Shown here: piece by piece, positions 25,830 to 35,336 of the stretch
Numbering within the stretch: position 1 is the first letter of the stretch
Layout of the letters: every line of letters begins with the position of its first letter
Origin: a virus
DNA length: 64,000 bases
Direction: 5' to 3' (one strand)
IMG/VR virus record: IMGVR_UViG_3300013132_000040
Coordinates: 1 to 64,000 of that record
Notes under the pieces: generated by a model
Databases searched by the model: none
Told to the model about the DNA's origin: nothing
The model's input: only the letters and a program-made list of their open reading frames with translations
Position numbers and translations under genes: made by a program

Positions 25830-28707
25830 ATTCCTTAATGATGGGATATCCATAGAGGGGGCCTCCCAGGTTGAGAAAGCGGCCTACCTGCTCAGAGGTG
25901 CAAACGTTGATAAAGCCTCTTTAAGTAATTTGGCCACAAAATTAAATAATACTTCGATGTTTACTAACGCTATTTTAGCTTCAATAAAAAAGGGATCAAT
26001 TGCTTCCGGTGTTGGTTTGGCAAACATATTTAGCGAAGTTTATTCTAGGTTAGAAAATCTTTTTGCCACGTCTAACGCCGTATCTCTTTTAATGAGTAAT
26101 ACGGCTGAGATTTTGTCGCAAGAAATCAAAAAGCTTGAAGAAGAATTATTCTCTTTAGAGAAAAACGTTAATAATTATGGATTCTTACTGGCGGATGGCA
26201 ACGCATATGATTCCGTTTTCTTTGAGTCATTTTCTGACCAATTATACCAAGATCTAATTGATCCGTCTAATATTAGATTGAGCGATAGATCTGGAGTGGA
26301 TTTTTCGGCCAATGAAATAGGTTTTATAGATAAGTCAGAAGGAATTTTAACATTACCAAAAAATTCGAATAGAGAGTATCCTCTAAAGGCTACTGTTTAC
26401 GCCAGTAATTGTGCCGCTTTTCTTTCAAACCCAATATCCACTACGTCTATAGCAAACACTGTTGACTACTTAAATAGCAATGGTTGGAGACCAGTAGTTG
26501 AGTCTCCGGTTATAATAGATAGTTCTTTGAATGCTTTCGGTAATCTTTATGGTGGTAACGCTAAGTATTCTGGTGCGCAGTTTATCTTAGAGTATTTAAT
26601 GGACGATGAGAGCCCGGCTGACACCATACTGATTGAGCCATTAAGTGATTACTCTTTTGATTTAGTTCAAGTCTTAGGGTTCTCAAGCGACACTGATCAG
26701 GTGGGGGAGCCTTTGATGGCTAAATCTGTAAAAATAGAAAAGACTTTTAATTTGTTCTTTCCAAAAAAATCTTTTAAAAAGTTTCATTTGTATATCAACC
26801 AAAAAGCATACACACGTGTTGCCAGTAATAGAAACATTGTTGAAGCAACAGCGGAACAAAGAGTAATGACTAAAGATGAATTATCAGCTAGCTTTTCGGA
26901 CACCGCCTACGAAATTGATACAAAGTATCCCGTAGTAGATTTGACCTCTTATTGGCAAAAAGTTTTACAAAACTTAGGCGGATCATTAAGTAGGGATGAT
27001 TTTGAAATCCTTAGTCAAGGTTTGCCTTCGTATTGGACTCATGAAAACGGTTTAGTGCAAAATCAAACGGGCGTTTTTGAAGATAATGATGGAGTTTTTT
27101 ATGGAAGAGATCAACAAGTTGACAAATCTGACGTTGATTATAGCTACCTTCAGGGCTTAATGGGCAGGTTTTTTGGCAATCAAGAAGGCTCTATAGGTTC
27201 ATTTTTTAAAACAATTATTTCTAATTATTATTATCAAAACTCCCCAACAACTGTAGCAGCTATTGGTTCAACAGAGCCAGAACTAAGATTTGCGCCTTAC
27301 CCTAGAATTGGTGAGAATGAAGCGGATCTGCAATCTTCAGTCATACAGGAGTCTGACGCTTACACCATCGGAGTGCCCGATGCTACAGGTTGGAATTCTC
27401 AGGTAAATTGGGATTTTTGGAACAATGGAGTTGTAAGGGACATCTTAAAGAAAGAAGACAGTCAGATTATTCCGCCTAGTTTAGTTTGGTCTGAAAAAGA
27501 CGGAAAATGGGTAACAAGGCAAAGTCTCAATATTAAAGCGGGAGACGTAGGTGAGTATAGGGGTTTGCCCCACTATGGTGACACGCAAAAGTTAGAACAA
27601 TACATGCAAGATGTTGGACAAGTACAACGTGTGGACGAACCATATGAGCCATCTGCCGGTGGTGGAACAAAATATACGGTACCTTCGGTAAGTTATAACG
27701 AAGTCCTTATGCGTAATAATAATTCTTATTCGTACAGATACACTATGGGACTAAAGTTTATCAAAGTGAAACTTTCAAACTATGCGCAGAGAGCGGTTTA
27801 CATAAGCAGCTTAATTGACACGATGGGTGACGTTTCGGAGGTAAAACTAAAATCTTCGGCTACAAATTTCATAGAAGAAAATACGTCTAATTCACTTACG
27901 TCGGTAGAATATTCTGTAACAACTAGTTTTGATTTTACAAACGAATCTTCATGGAAACCGATACTTCCAATAGAGAATTCCCTAGTTAGGGGGGAAAGGC
28001 TTTTCCCTGATTCAAGTGGCTTAGCCCAATTCCGTTTTAATGCTACTGGTGAAGGAATTTCTTTATATAAAAATGGTATTCAGTATTCTTACGCCGATGT
28101 TTCGTCTTTCTATGTAAAAAGGGATAATACTAACATTGTATATGGGTTAAAAATCCCACTTACCAAGTATACGTCAACTGATATTCTGACATGTGACTAC
28201 GTGCCAACAGAAAATAATTCTGTTATAAGTTTTGATAATTTTTCAAATCAAATAAATTCATATTTATCATATTATAACGAAGGTTTGCCAGGACAATCTT
28301 TTGAGGGATTAAATCAAACTCAGTATCAACTAGATTTTATTCCTTACATAGATTACAATCAGGTAGAAACTTCTAGCTATTCGTTATATTTTGGTTTAAG
28401 CCCTTATACTCCAATTAGTATTTTATTTGACGATGGAAGTTACGCAATAAACTTAACCAACTACAAAAACAAAGATAGGCCTATACTGGATAGTTCTGAT
28501 GAGCAATATTACTTTTTGCAATCTGGTAATGTAATTATATTCAATAAATCTGTTAATAAGAACTTTAGAGTATTTTACAATTTTTTGCCGAGCACATTTA
28601 GAGTAAGAGTAGTTTTACGTAGTAATTATTTTGAATCGGTTAGTCCAAAAGTTGACTTTTATCAGATTAAAGCCAAGACTAGAAAACCTGATTCCCAGAG
28701 GTATTAA
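25822..28707 (+). CDS. Tail/fibre protein, first of four related proteins
   Basis: A 961-residue protein starting eight bases inside the previous gene. The N-terminal ~120 residues are helical with a coiled-coil-like segment ('EILSQEIKKLEEELFSLEK'). Near residue 173 is the motif 'GILTLP', preceded by an aromatic/acidic stretch ('FFESFSDQLYQDL'). The same plan - helix, F-rich acidic stretch, G-x-(L/V/M)-T-L-P, long beta region and a closing 'V.Y-x-(I/L)-K' beta segment - recurs in the genes at 28,709, 30,571 and 33,037. The family is not one I recognise by name. No enzyme motif is visible. By location it is a virion tail or fibre part. Confidence 0.75.
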   Translation: MNRFLNDGISIEGASQVEKAAYLLRGANVDKASLSNLATKLNNTSMFTNAILASIKKGSIASGVGLANIFSEVYSRLENLFATSNAVSLLMSNTAEILSQEIKKLEEELFSLEKNVNNYGFLLADGNAYDSVFFESFSDQLYQDLIDPSNIRLSDRSGVDFSANEIGFIDKSEGILTLPKNSNREYPLKATVYASNCAAFLSNPISTTSIANTVDYLNSNGWRPVVESPVIIDSSLNAFGNLYGGNAKYSGAQFILEYLMDDESPADTILIEPLSDYSFDLVQVLGFSSDTDQVGEPLMAKSVKIEKTFNLFFPKKSFKKFHLYINQKAYTRVASNRNIVEATAEQRVMTKDELSASFSDTAYEIDTKYPVVDLTSYWQKVLQNLGGSLSRDDFEILSQGLPSYWTHENGLVQNQTGVFEDNDGVFYGRDQQVDKSDVDYSYLQGLMGRFFGNQEGSIGSFFKTIISNYYYQNSPTTVAAIGSTEPELRFAPYPRIGENEADLQSSVIQESDAYTIGVPDATGWNSQVNWDFWNNGVVRDILKKEDSQIIPPSLVWSEKDGKWVTRQSLNIKAGDVGEYRGLPHYGDTQKLEQYMQDVGQVQRVDEPYEPSAGGGTKYTVPSVSYNEVLMRNNNSYSYRYTMGLKFIKVKLSNYAQRAVYISSLIDTMGDVSEVKLKSSATNFIEENTSNSLTSVEYSVTTSFDFTNESSWKPILPIENSLVRGERLFPDSSGLAQFRFNATGEGISLYKNGIQYSYADVSSFYVKRDNTNIVYGLKIPLTKYTSTDILTCDYVPTENNSVISFDNFSNQINSYLSYYNEGLPGQSFEGLNQTQYQLDFIPYIDYNQVETSSYSLYFGLSPYTPISILFDDGSYAINLTNYKNKDRPILDSSDEQYYFLQSGNVIIFNKSVNKNFRVFYNFLPSTFRVRVVLRSNYFESVSPKVDFYQIKAKTRKPDSQRY

Positions 28708-28708
28708 G

Positions 28709-30571
28709 ATGACGCAGTTATATCCTTCCACAGAATATCAATCAAAAGCTGTAGCATTGATAATGGAGATGAAAAATTTAATTTTTGAATCTCAGTCTGA
28801 AGTTAATGCAGAAAAAATTAACGCTAAATTTCGAGATATTCAGACTAGATTTTCCGCTTTAATTGGGAAACCGATGACCCAATATGAACCCTTTGTGCAT
28901 GGTGAGCCAGCCAGGTCGTCGAAAGTAAATCGTTTTATTGAGAATTTACAAAAAGATTTAAATATCTTAGAAGAACAAATGACCTTGATTAAGGCAAGTG
29001 CTGTTCTGATTCATAATACAATGGTTGATCAAATTGATCAGGCAAAACACCAAAACGCCGCGGCTATTAATCAACTGAAAACATTACAACTTTACACGAG
29101 TGCACAGAACAGTGAAGTGACAATTTTTGGCGACTATTTTAAAAGTTCCAATCAAATTGATTATCAAGGCGTTGACGCAAAAAATAGAGCTTTAATTGAA
29201 GTTGAGGGTAGATTGACCCTTGCTAAGGATAATATATCTGAAAAAAATTCTTTAAGTTCTGCTTCTATGAAGATTTTGTCCACATCAAACGGTATTCCTG
29301 GTAGACTTATTGAAATTGAGGAAGTAACGCAAAGAACACCCACTAATCCGATAACACAGGAAAAACTTTATAGATTCAAGGCTCAAATAGACCCAAGGTC
29401 AAATATGCTTTTTATGGTAGATAACTCTCCTGCTACTTGGTTTGAGTACGAAAAGAATCTTGTTTCTGATGAAGATCGCCTTAAAGCAAATAATTTTAAC
29501 TTCACTTACACAAATGCCATAAACAACACCGCTAAGGGTGTGGCCGAGGTTAATTATCCTGTCGGCTTAAATGAAAGCATTGATTGGGCGGATGGTCCGG
29601 CAAATAATGTATTGAAACTTGATTTAGAATTTGACCTTAAAGCGGCAACCGCTGTTAATGAAATAACATATACACCGTTTGGCTTACTGGACAATTCAAG
29701 TCCACCGGTTTTAATTAAATTTGTTGAAACATCTTTGGATAAAAATAATTGGGAAACACTTTATCCAACTAATGTGTCTGTTGCCCAGGATTCAAATTTA
29801 TATACGGCACGTTTTGCCGAACAGATAACTTCTGGTTCCGCCAGGTGGGATGTTAGAAGCGATACAATTAGATATATTAGGTTTCACATAGAGCAGCACA
29901 ATTCATCGGACAGTAAGATTGGCCACGTCTACTACACTACGCCGAGAAGGATTGTCCGGACCGCAAAGTTGGACCAGGCTACCCCCGTAATCGAAGAGAA
30001 GGTAGTTGGCGGAGAAAGAGCTAAAGGCCCAACCCCCACAACTACTGCTCCAACTAAATTTTATGATCCATCATTTTCTATTATAGATTCACCAAATTTG
30101 AATAGTTCTTCAGGTCTTGTTAAAAGAGTAGAAATTTTTGACGGTAAGCGTTGGTCAATTGGTATACGCGATATCAGCGCCACTAAGTGCCAGTATGTTA
30201 GTACTAGCTCTATGGTCAGCAAACCATTCAAGATAGCGGGTACGATAGATAGGGTTTCTTTAGATTCGAGTCTTTATATACCGGAAAGTTTTCCTTCAAC
30301 GTCGCTTTGGGTAAGGTATTATGTAAGCGCAGATAACGGGGTAAGCTGGGTGCCTATTTCTAGAATTCAAGACGATTACCTTGGTATACCCGAAGTCTTA
30401 GCCTTCAACGATACTATACCCGTCCAGTTTCGGGAGCAAAATGTTGGTTACTATACTGTTGCAGGTAGAGTTAACTCTTTGAGGGTGAAGATTGAATTGT
30501 CTAGACCTTCGGATCAAAAAAATAAAACACCAGTAGTTTACTGGTATAAATTAAAAATTACGAGAAAATAA
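28709..30571 (+). CDS. Tail/fibre protein, second of four related proteins, discoidin-like region
   Basis: A 620-residue protein. An in-frame ATG at 28,631 exists, but the ATG at 28,709, one base after the preceding stop and behind AGAGG at 28,697-28,701, is the better start. It has a long N-terminal helical region, 'GRLTLAK' near residue 166 (the family's G-x-LTL-x motif), and a beta domain around 290-420 with 'VNEITYTPFG', 'VETSLDKNNWETLYP' and 'IRYIRFHIEQ', which resembles discoidin/F5-8 type C domains that bind sugars. It ends 'PVVYWYKLKITRK', like its neighbours. I infer a virion protein with possible carbohydrate contact. It contains one Ala-Thr-Pro ('DQATPVIEE'). Confidence 0.72.
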   Translation: MTQLYPSTEYQSKAVALIMEMKNLIFESQSEVNAEKINAKFRDIQTRFSALIGKPMTQYEPFVHGEPARSSKVNRFIENLQKDLNILEEQMTLIKASAVLIHNTMVDQIDQAKHQNAAAINQLKTLQLYTSAQNSEVTIFGDYFKSSNQIDYQGVDAKNRALIEVEGRLTLAKDNISEKNSLSSASMKILSTSNGIPGRLIEIEEVTQRTPTNPITQEKLYRFKAQIDPRSNMLFMVDNSPATWFEYEKNLVSDEDRLKANNFNFTYTNAINNTAKGVAEVNYPVGLNESIDWADGPANNVLKLDLEFDLKAATAVNEITYTPFGLLDNSSPPVLIKFVETSLDKNNWETLYPTNVSVAQDSNLYTARFAEQITSGSARWDVRSDTIRYIRFHIEQHNSSDSKIGHVYYTTPRRIVRTAKLDQATPVIEEKVVGGERAKGPTPTTTAPTKFYDPSFSIIDSPNLNSSSGLVKRVEIFDGKRWSIGIRDISATKCQYVSTSSMVSKPFKIAGTIDRVSLDSSLYIPESFPSTSLWVRYYVSADNGVSWVPISRIQDDYLGIPEVLAFNDTIPVQFREQNVGYYTVAGRVNSLRVKIELSRPSDQKNKTPVVYWYKLKITRK

Positions 30572-32709
30572 TGAGTATTTCTTCTATACATTTTCAAAAA
30601 ATATTGAACTCTATTAGCCGATACTATTACAGTAGCGGTATTAGGCCAACAGAGCAACAGATAATGAGGGATATATCTAATTATTTTTCTGAAAACTCAC
30701 TTGGTTCTCCATTGCGTTTTGCTTCTGGCATCTTTTCTGAAGACCTAATTGCCGATCCCGGCAATATGAACGATGCAGTCTCGAAAGCCATTGCTAATCT
30801 CGATTTATTGTATGAATCGGTAGCACAGGAAGTAAGAGTCTCAATGGATCTCAGCACATACATGAATACCCAGCTTGAAAAATTGCGAATTAAAAGGAAA
30901 AAACTAACAGCACAAATTGAAGAATATTTGTTTGCGAATGAAAACTCAGATGGCTATTTTTATAGTTTTCTAGATACATTTCCGGATTTAGATTATGTTG
31001 ACTTAAATTTGACTAGTGCTTTTGTGGACATAAAGTCTGGGTCAGTAACCTTGCCGGTTAATGGTGATACCACTCAGGTTTTTCTTGGATCATCTGTTAA
31101 GTTTTTGAGTAGTGAATTTTATGTTAATGGAGATCAAATAACTTCTGGTATTTCTAGGTCACCATTCGGGGGGTGCCTGGACGGATTAAGTAACACTTAC
31201 TGGAGCGATGAAGTGGTCACGTCGACTCCATCAGAGGTTGTTTGTATTTTAGATTTGGAATTAAACGCCCCACTTATTTCTAGCGTGGAGTACACTCCAT
31301 ATGGTACATCTGAGTCTCAAGTTTTTGTTGAAGTTGGAGATTTTCAAAGAAATTTTCAATCTTTTGGTTCATCAATAAAAACAGGATTAGATAAAATGAC
31401 ATTTTCTTTAGAACAAGTTTCCGCTAGGCATGTTCGCATAACCATTAGGAAAACCACTTACGACTATATTGTTCAAGCTGACACGGGCGTTAAATATCAT
31501 TACATATTAGGCGCAAAAGATATAGTTTTTATTGGGAAAAATTATGTTAATGATCGAATTTTTGTTAGTAAACCAATATCGGTTTCAAGCGATTTATTAA
31601 AAGATAATGTTCTAGATGCCGTTGCCCTGAAGGTTGATGAAGACATTCCCGATTTTACGTCTATTGATTATTTTGTTGCGCTAGATAATGGAACAAATAA
31701 TACTTCTGTTTTTGATTTTGACTGGAAAAAAATATCACCCTACACAGATGAGGGAAATGCATCTAACACGGTGGTTAGTTTTAATGGTTCTAGTAATATT
31801 TCTAAATATATAAGAAAAAATCCAGATTCAAAAGATTTAAGAATTATACCGGAGGATCGAAATAACCCTGACACTAGGATTCGGAATCCGTTTTTAAAAG
31901 ATGCAGTTGAACTTTATAGGCTTTGTGATTTTGGCCTTGAAAGACCATTGATACCATCATTAAGGCTGCAGGATGGGGTCAAGTGCCTTAAGGTTCTTTA
32001 TACAAACTTTGATCAAGATTCGTTATCTTTAGATTTTTGGGCAGATTATATAAATGGGTCAAAAACTGCCGAAATTATATACCCAAGAATAGATACCGCT
32101 AATGGCTTTTTTTGGGGTGGGGATATCGGAGAGAACAGTAAGAGTGTGTACATGGAAACAAAACTAGAATGCCCTAGTGCAAAAAGTGCGGGTGTGCAAA
32201 AATTTGTTAAGGTAGATTTAAATTCGCAGTTGTGGGCTATCCGGATTTACCTAAATGGGACTCAAATCGGCGACCTTCCTGTTGGCGTGAACGAATTAAA
32301 TATACCGTGGAATTTTGTTGAGGGAGAAAATACAATATCCATAACAGCTACTATACCCCGTGGTGGCGTGGTAGCCCGGCCTAACGAGGGCTCAATTCTT
32401 TTAATGCAAGATAATGATTTGTCGGATTTTGGCTCTGTTAGGTTGGCAAATTGGAATTATGTGGATATTTTCGAGCTACTAAATAACTCAAACACAAATC
32501 AAAATTCATTTGCGATTTATAATGACGCGGACAAGGTCCAGCTAGTTACTAGAAAAAAACCATCTGATAATTATTTTTTGAGTTACTCTACCGCTACGAG
32601 TAGCGTAAATCAAAAAGTGAGGATTAGGGCTGATTTTAAAAGGCCCGATAATAAAACATCAATTGCTCCAGTCCTCAACTCCTATAGACTAAGGTTTAGG
32701 TACGCATAA
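30571..32709 (+). CDS. Tail/fibre protein, third of four related proteins, discoidin-like region
   Basis: A 712-residue protein whose ATG overlaps the previous stop (TAATG). The N-terminal ~120 residues are helical with a charged, coiled-coil-like end ('LEKLRIKRKKLTAQIEEYL'). 'GSVTLP' at ~157 follows 'FYSFLDTFPDLDYVDL', matching its paralogues. Residues ~205-310 look discoidin-like ('SNTYWSDEVV', 'ISSVEYTPYGTSESQVFVEV', 'ARHVRITIRK'), parallel to the same region of the preceding protein. It ends 'APVLNSYRLRFRYA', the closing beta motif of the set. No catalytic residues are apparent. Probably a fibre or baseplate-periphery protein. Confidence 0.72.
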   Translation: MSISSIHFQKILNSISRYYYSSGIRPTEQQIMRDISNYFSENSLGSPLRFASGIFSEDLIADPGNMNDAVSKAIANLDLLYESVAQEVRVSMDLSTYMNTQLEKLRIKRKKLTAQIEEYLFANENSDGYFYSFLDTFPDLDYVDLNLTSAFVDIKSGSVTLPVNGDTTQVFLGSSVKFLSSEFYVNGDQITSGISRSPFGGCLDGLSNTYWSDEVVTSTPSEVVCILDLELNAPLISSVEYTPYGTSESQVFVEVGDFQRNFQSFGSSIKTGLDKMTFSLEQVSARHVRITIRKTTYDYIVQADTGVKYHYILGAKDIVFIGKNYVNDRIFVSKPISVSSDLLKDNVLDAVALKVDEDIPDFTSIDYFVALDNGTNNTSVFDFDWKKISPYTDEGNASNTVVSFNGSSNISKYIRKNPDSKDLRIIPEDRNNPDTRIRNPFLKDAVELYRLCDFGLERPLIPSLRLQDGVKCLKVLYTNFDQDSLSLDFWADYINGSKTAEIIYPRIDTANGFFWGGDIGENSKSVYMETKLECPSAKSAGVQKFVKVDLNSQLWAIRIYLNGTQIGDLPVGVNELNIPWNFVEGENTISITATIPRGGVVARPNEGSILLMQDNDLSDFGSVRLANWNYVDIFELLNNSNTNQNSFAIYNDADKVQLVTRKKPSDNYFLSYSTATSSVNQKVRIRADFKRPDNKTSIAPVLNSYRLRFRYA

Positions 32710-33044
32710 TGAGTTTATTCTATGATTTGGTAGACAGAAAAAAGTGGATTTATCAACCAAATTTTTCGAGGTCTAGACAAAGATACAGGGGAAATAGAGA
32801 TAGCGCTAAAATTAACTTAGAAATTTCTCAGTTTGTTTTCGATGTTCATAACATTGACAAAAAAATAAAAGATTTACTACAAACCACCATGCGCTTTAAT
32901 GCCTACGTTGTTCGTGGGGCAACCATTGAGGGTGCGCAATACTCTGGGACACAGGACAATCAGATGATTGGATTACTTGAAATGTCGTCTGAAATTGAGG
33001 ATTTAAAAAATAGGATTCAGGAAATGGAGCGTAAGTATGTCTGA
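32709..33044 (+). CDS. Small coiled-coil protein of the tail cluster
   Basis: A 111-residue protein between the third and fourth members of the related set. Its ATG overlaps the previous stop and its end overlaps the next start by eight bases. The N-terminal third is basic and aromatic ('RKKWIYQPNFSRSRQRYRG'); the C-terminus ('MSSEIEDLKNRIQEMERKYV') is a likely coiled coil. I do not recognise a family. It may help oligomerise or attach its large neighbours. That is inference from position and the coiled coil only. Confidence 0.65.
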   Translation: MSLFYDLVDRKKWIYQPNFSRSRQRYRGNRDSAKINLEISQFVFDVHNIDKKIKDLLQTTMRFNAYVVRGATIEGAQYSGTQDNQMIGLLEMSSEIEDLKNRIQEMERKYV

Positions 33045-34320
33045 CTCATTGTACTCCAAGATGGAGCATGCGCAACACAGGGGGCCCGCAACTAGCGATA
33101 ATTATAATCAGCGCGTTGAAAGGGCGTATAGGGATCTCGTAATGCTGCTAAATAAAGTCGGTCTTGCAGATGAAGACGCAAGGCTTAGATTTGTTGCATT
33201 AGCAAAGAATCATTTTTCTTTAATGAAAACATTAGAAGAATTAAAAAGCCGTATTGTAGCACTAGAAGATGTTACTGAGCTTGAGTCTGGTGAAGAAATA
33301 TCAAAATATAAACTTTTAACATTTTTTAATTCGTCATTAGATGAGTCATCACTTTTTGATAATACATCATTTGAAATAAACCAATCTAATAGGTGTTCAA
33401 TTGATTCGCGACATGGTGTAATGACTCTTCCTAAAATTTTTTCTAGTTCAATTTCAAAACTTGGCTATAAAGACCAGTACAACAACTTTATATTGCCCCA
33501 ATCTTTTGAGTCCCTCGCTTCGGGTGTTGCGGGGTCGGCTGATTCTGGTTCGGCCCTTATAAGCTCGTCAGATGTTTATAATAGCGTAAAAGACGAACCC
33601 GGAAAAGTTTGGGAGCGTAACGTTATAGTTAACACCGCTAACGTAAATGGCGCCAAGGTTAACTTATATTCCAAAGTTCCAGAAGATCTATCAGTTACAA
33701 CCAAGGCTAATGCAATTGTGGTGCACCCTTACCCAATGATGGGTTGCGATTTGCTTGGTGTTTATACATCACAAAGGCAGGTAATTAACCTAAACGAAAA
33801 CGACCAATATGTGCCTGTGAATTATCAAGACTTTTACGAATCTAACGCCGACTCTGTGGGGTGGATAGCTCCTGGGGCTTGGTCGGGTGACACCATCACC
33901 GCTTGTGGGCCAAAAATATTCTACTTTGACCCTAAAGAAGTAAATGCAATAAAAATTAGTTTAAGGCAAAATGATTATTATTTTGATAATAATAAGTATA
34001 TATATAGTTATGGTTTGTCATTTTTAGACTTAAGGTATGATAAGTTTTTAACTACCGGAAAAATTATGTTGCGTTTTGATGCACCTACGGGTAAAACAAT
34101 TAGCTCCATAGACAGTGTGCAGCCCAATATATATAATGTTTCAGAAGCAGAACTTCCATACGTTTTTTCTTATAGGGTTATTTGGGAAACTGCAGTTCCA
34201 GGTACGTACACATTAACTCCAGTTCCATTTTCTAGTCACGTATGGATAGAGGTCTCATTGAATGAGACAATCCGTTACGGAACTCCATCTCTTTCTGGTC
34301 TGAAAGTAGAGTACAGTTAA
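33037..34320 (+). CDS. Tail/fibre protein, fourth of four related proteins
   Basis: A 427-residue protein, shortest of the set. Residues ~20-90 are helical with a coiled-coil-like part ('LMKTLEELKSRIVALEDV'). 'GVMTLP' at ~128 follows 'LLTFFNSSLDESSLFDN', the shared landmark. The middle is beta-rich and lacks the clear discoidin-like segment of the two preceding genes. It ends with a beta stretch ('GTPSLSGLKVEYS') comparable to the endings of the others. This is the last gene of the long tail operon; an inverted repeat follows within 25 bases. Likely a virion protein of unknown detailed role. Confidence 0.72.
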   Translation: MSDSLYSKMEHAQHRGPATSDNYNQRVERAYRDLVMLLNKVGLADEDARLRFVALAKNHFSLMKTLEELKSRIVALEDVTELESGEEISKYKLLTFFNSSLDESSLFDNTSFEINQSNRCSIDSRHGVMTLPKIFSSSISKLGYKDQYNNFILPQSFESLASGVAGSADSGSALISSSDVYNSVKDEPGKVWERNVIVNTANVNGAKVNLYSKVPEDLSVTTKANAIVVHPYPMMGCDLLGVYTSQRQVINLNENDQYVPVNYQDFYESNADSVGWIAPGAWSGDTITACGPKIFYFDPKEVNAIKISLRQNDYYFDNNKYIYSYGLSFLDLRYDKFLTTGKIMLRFDAPTGKTISSIDSVQPNIYNVSEAELPYVFSYRVIWETAVPGTYTLTPVPFSSHVWIEVSLNETIRYGTPSLSGLKVEYS

Positions 34321-34341
34321 TAACTTGTTACTATAACCATA

Positions 34342-34402
34342 GAGGATATGGGCCAGGGTAGTGCAGTTCCTTCCTTAGGGCCTTATAGTTACCCATATCC
34401 TC
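34342..34402 (+). terminator. Perfect 11-bp inverted repeat after tail operon
   Basis: GAGGATATGGG at 34,342-34,352 is exactly complementary to CCCATATCCTC at 34,392-34,402, with a 39-base loop and the AT-rich run ATTATTATTT after it. It sits in the 116-base gap between the tail operon and the next gene, 35 bases before its start. It could be a terminator, an attenuator or an RNA processing site protecting the downstream mRNA. The loop is long for a classic terminator, so the class is uncertain. Confidence 0.5.
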
Positions 34403-34436
34403 ATTATTATTTCTACATCTACAGGAGACAGCAAAT

Positions 34437-35051
34437 ATGGCAATATTCTACGTAGGCCCCAGAAGAGTCCTAAAAGGCCGCAATACGAACAATATGGTCA
34501 ACCCATATAAGGGGACTGCTGGTACATATTCTTACTATCCACTTTTCAGTACCGATCATGTACTTGATGGTGCGCCAAACACTAACTATGTACCAGGTTC
34601 TGGTGCGCATCCTCATGGACTGAAACTGAGTAGGGTATTTACCGGTTTAGAGGATAATATCCAGCCACTGAAGTCGGCGGGGGCGGGGCAGAGAATTGAC
34701 GGGATGAGATTCCGTCCATTTGAAAACCGCTCTACCACAGGTGCTGTAGTTTTTGACTCTTCCTTTGGCCACCAAATTAGGGACACTGAGTACTCGTTCA
34801 ATCGTAGGTACGAGCACACGTACAAGTTCCAGAGGATGTCAAATCCTGGTCACGGAATTCGCTACACAGACGCCGCAGGTACAGCTGATTCCTTTGGTGC
34901 TTTTGGTCCATTGGTTCGCAAAGGTGTTGGAGATCCCGCTTTTGCTTCGGACTTCGGCCAAACAGTGCCCGCCGGCTACGACAATGAATACGGAAGAAAC
35001 CGCGTAAATGAATGGCGTGGTGTTCCTGCTGGAAAAGCTTTGGACGTGTGA
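34437..35051 (+). CDS. Probable small virion protein
   Basis: A 204-residue protein, not recognised. It is rich in Gly, Tyr, Arg and Asn with no membrane segment, coiled coil or catalytic motif; typical stretches are 'GAHPHGLKLSRVFTGLED' and 'RYEHTYKFQRMSNPGHG'. Codons look more GC-rich than in the flanking tail genes. It is preceded by AGGAGA eight bases before the ATG, one of the strongest ribosome sites in the window, and by an inverted repeat that separates it from the tail operon. These features suggest a separately controlled, abundantly made protein, perhaps structural. Function is inference only. Confidence 0.7.
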   Translation: MAIFYVGPRRVLKGRNTNNMVNPYKGTAGTYSYYPLFSTDHVLDGAPNTNYVPGSGAHPHGLKLSRVFTGLEDNIQPLKSAGAGQRIDGMRFRPFENRSTTGAVVFDSSFGHQIRDTEYSFNRRYEHTYKFQRMSNPGHGIRYTDAAGTADSFGAFGPLVRKGVGDPAFASDFGQTVPAGYDNEYGRNRVNEWRGVPAGKALDV

Positions 35052-35057
35052 TATAAT
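35049..35057 (+). promoter_or_regulatory. Extended -10 promoter TGATATAAT overlapping a stop codon
   Basis: TGATATAAT fits an extended -10 element (TGnTATAAT). Its first three bases are the stop codon of the upstream gene and the ATG of the next gene lies six bases after it, near the expected transcription start, with no ribosome site between. A clear -35 is not seen. This would give a leaderless mRNA for the membrane-protein pair. Confidence 0.6.
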
Positions 35058-35063
35058 ATTCAC

Positions 35064-35336
35064 ATGGCAAGAGAAACATTACCAGCAGAAATAGCTTGGA
35101 TTGGTTTAGTAACCTATGTTTCTGTAGTGGACAGTTATCTGCTAGCTACAGATAAAGAGCCAATGACCAGTGCGTGGAGAAAAGCTTTGCAGCATCCTTT
35201 AAACCGCTGGTTAGTTATATTAGCTTGGGTTTTTACCACTAAGCATTTATTTTTTGGTAACGTCTTGCCAAAGATAGATCCATTTCGAGCTTTGGTTAGT
35301 ATAGCTCGTTTTACGAATAGAATCCTAGGAGGATAA
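35064..35336 (+). CDS. Small membrane protein upstream of holin-like gene
   Basis: A 90-residue protein with two probable membrane segments, ~9-27 ('AWIGLVTYVSVVDSYLL') and ~49-66 ('WLVILAWVFTTKHLFF'), linked by a charged stretch. It has no ribosome site but an extended -10 element ends seven bases before the ATG, so it may be translated from a leaderless transcript. The holin-like gene starts one base after its stop. Pairs of small membrane proteins like this often serve in phage lysis, but the endolysin here is 26 kb away, so a lysis role is only an inference. Confidence 0.7.
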   Translation: MARETLPAEIAWIGLVTYVSVVDSYLLATDKEPMTSAWRKALQHPLNRWLVILAWVFTTKHLFFGNVLPKIDPFRALVSIARFTNRILGG

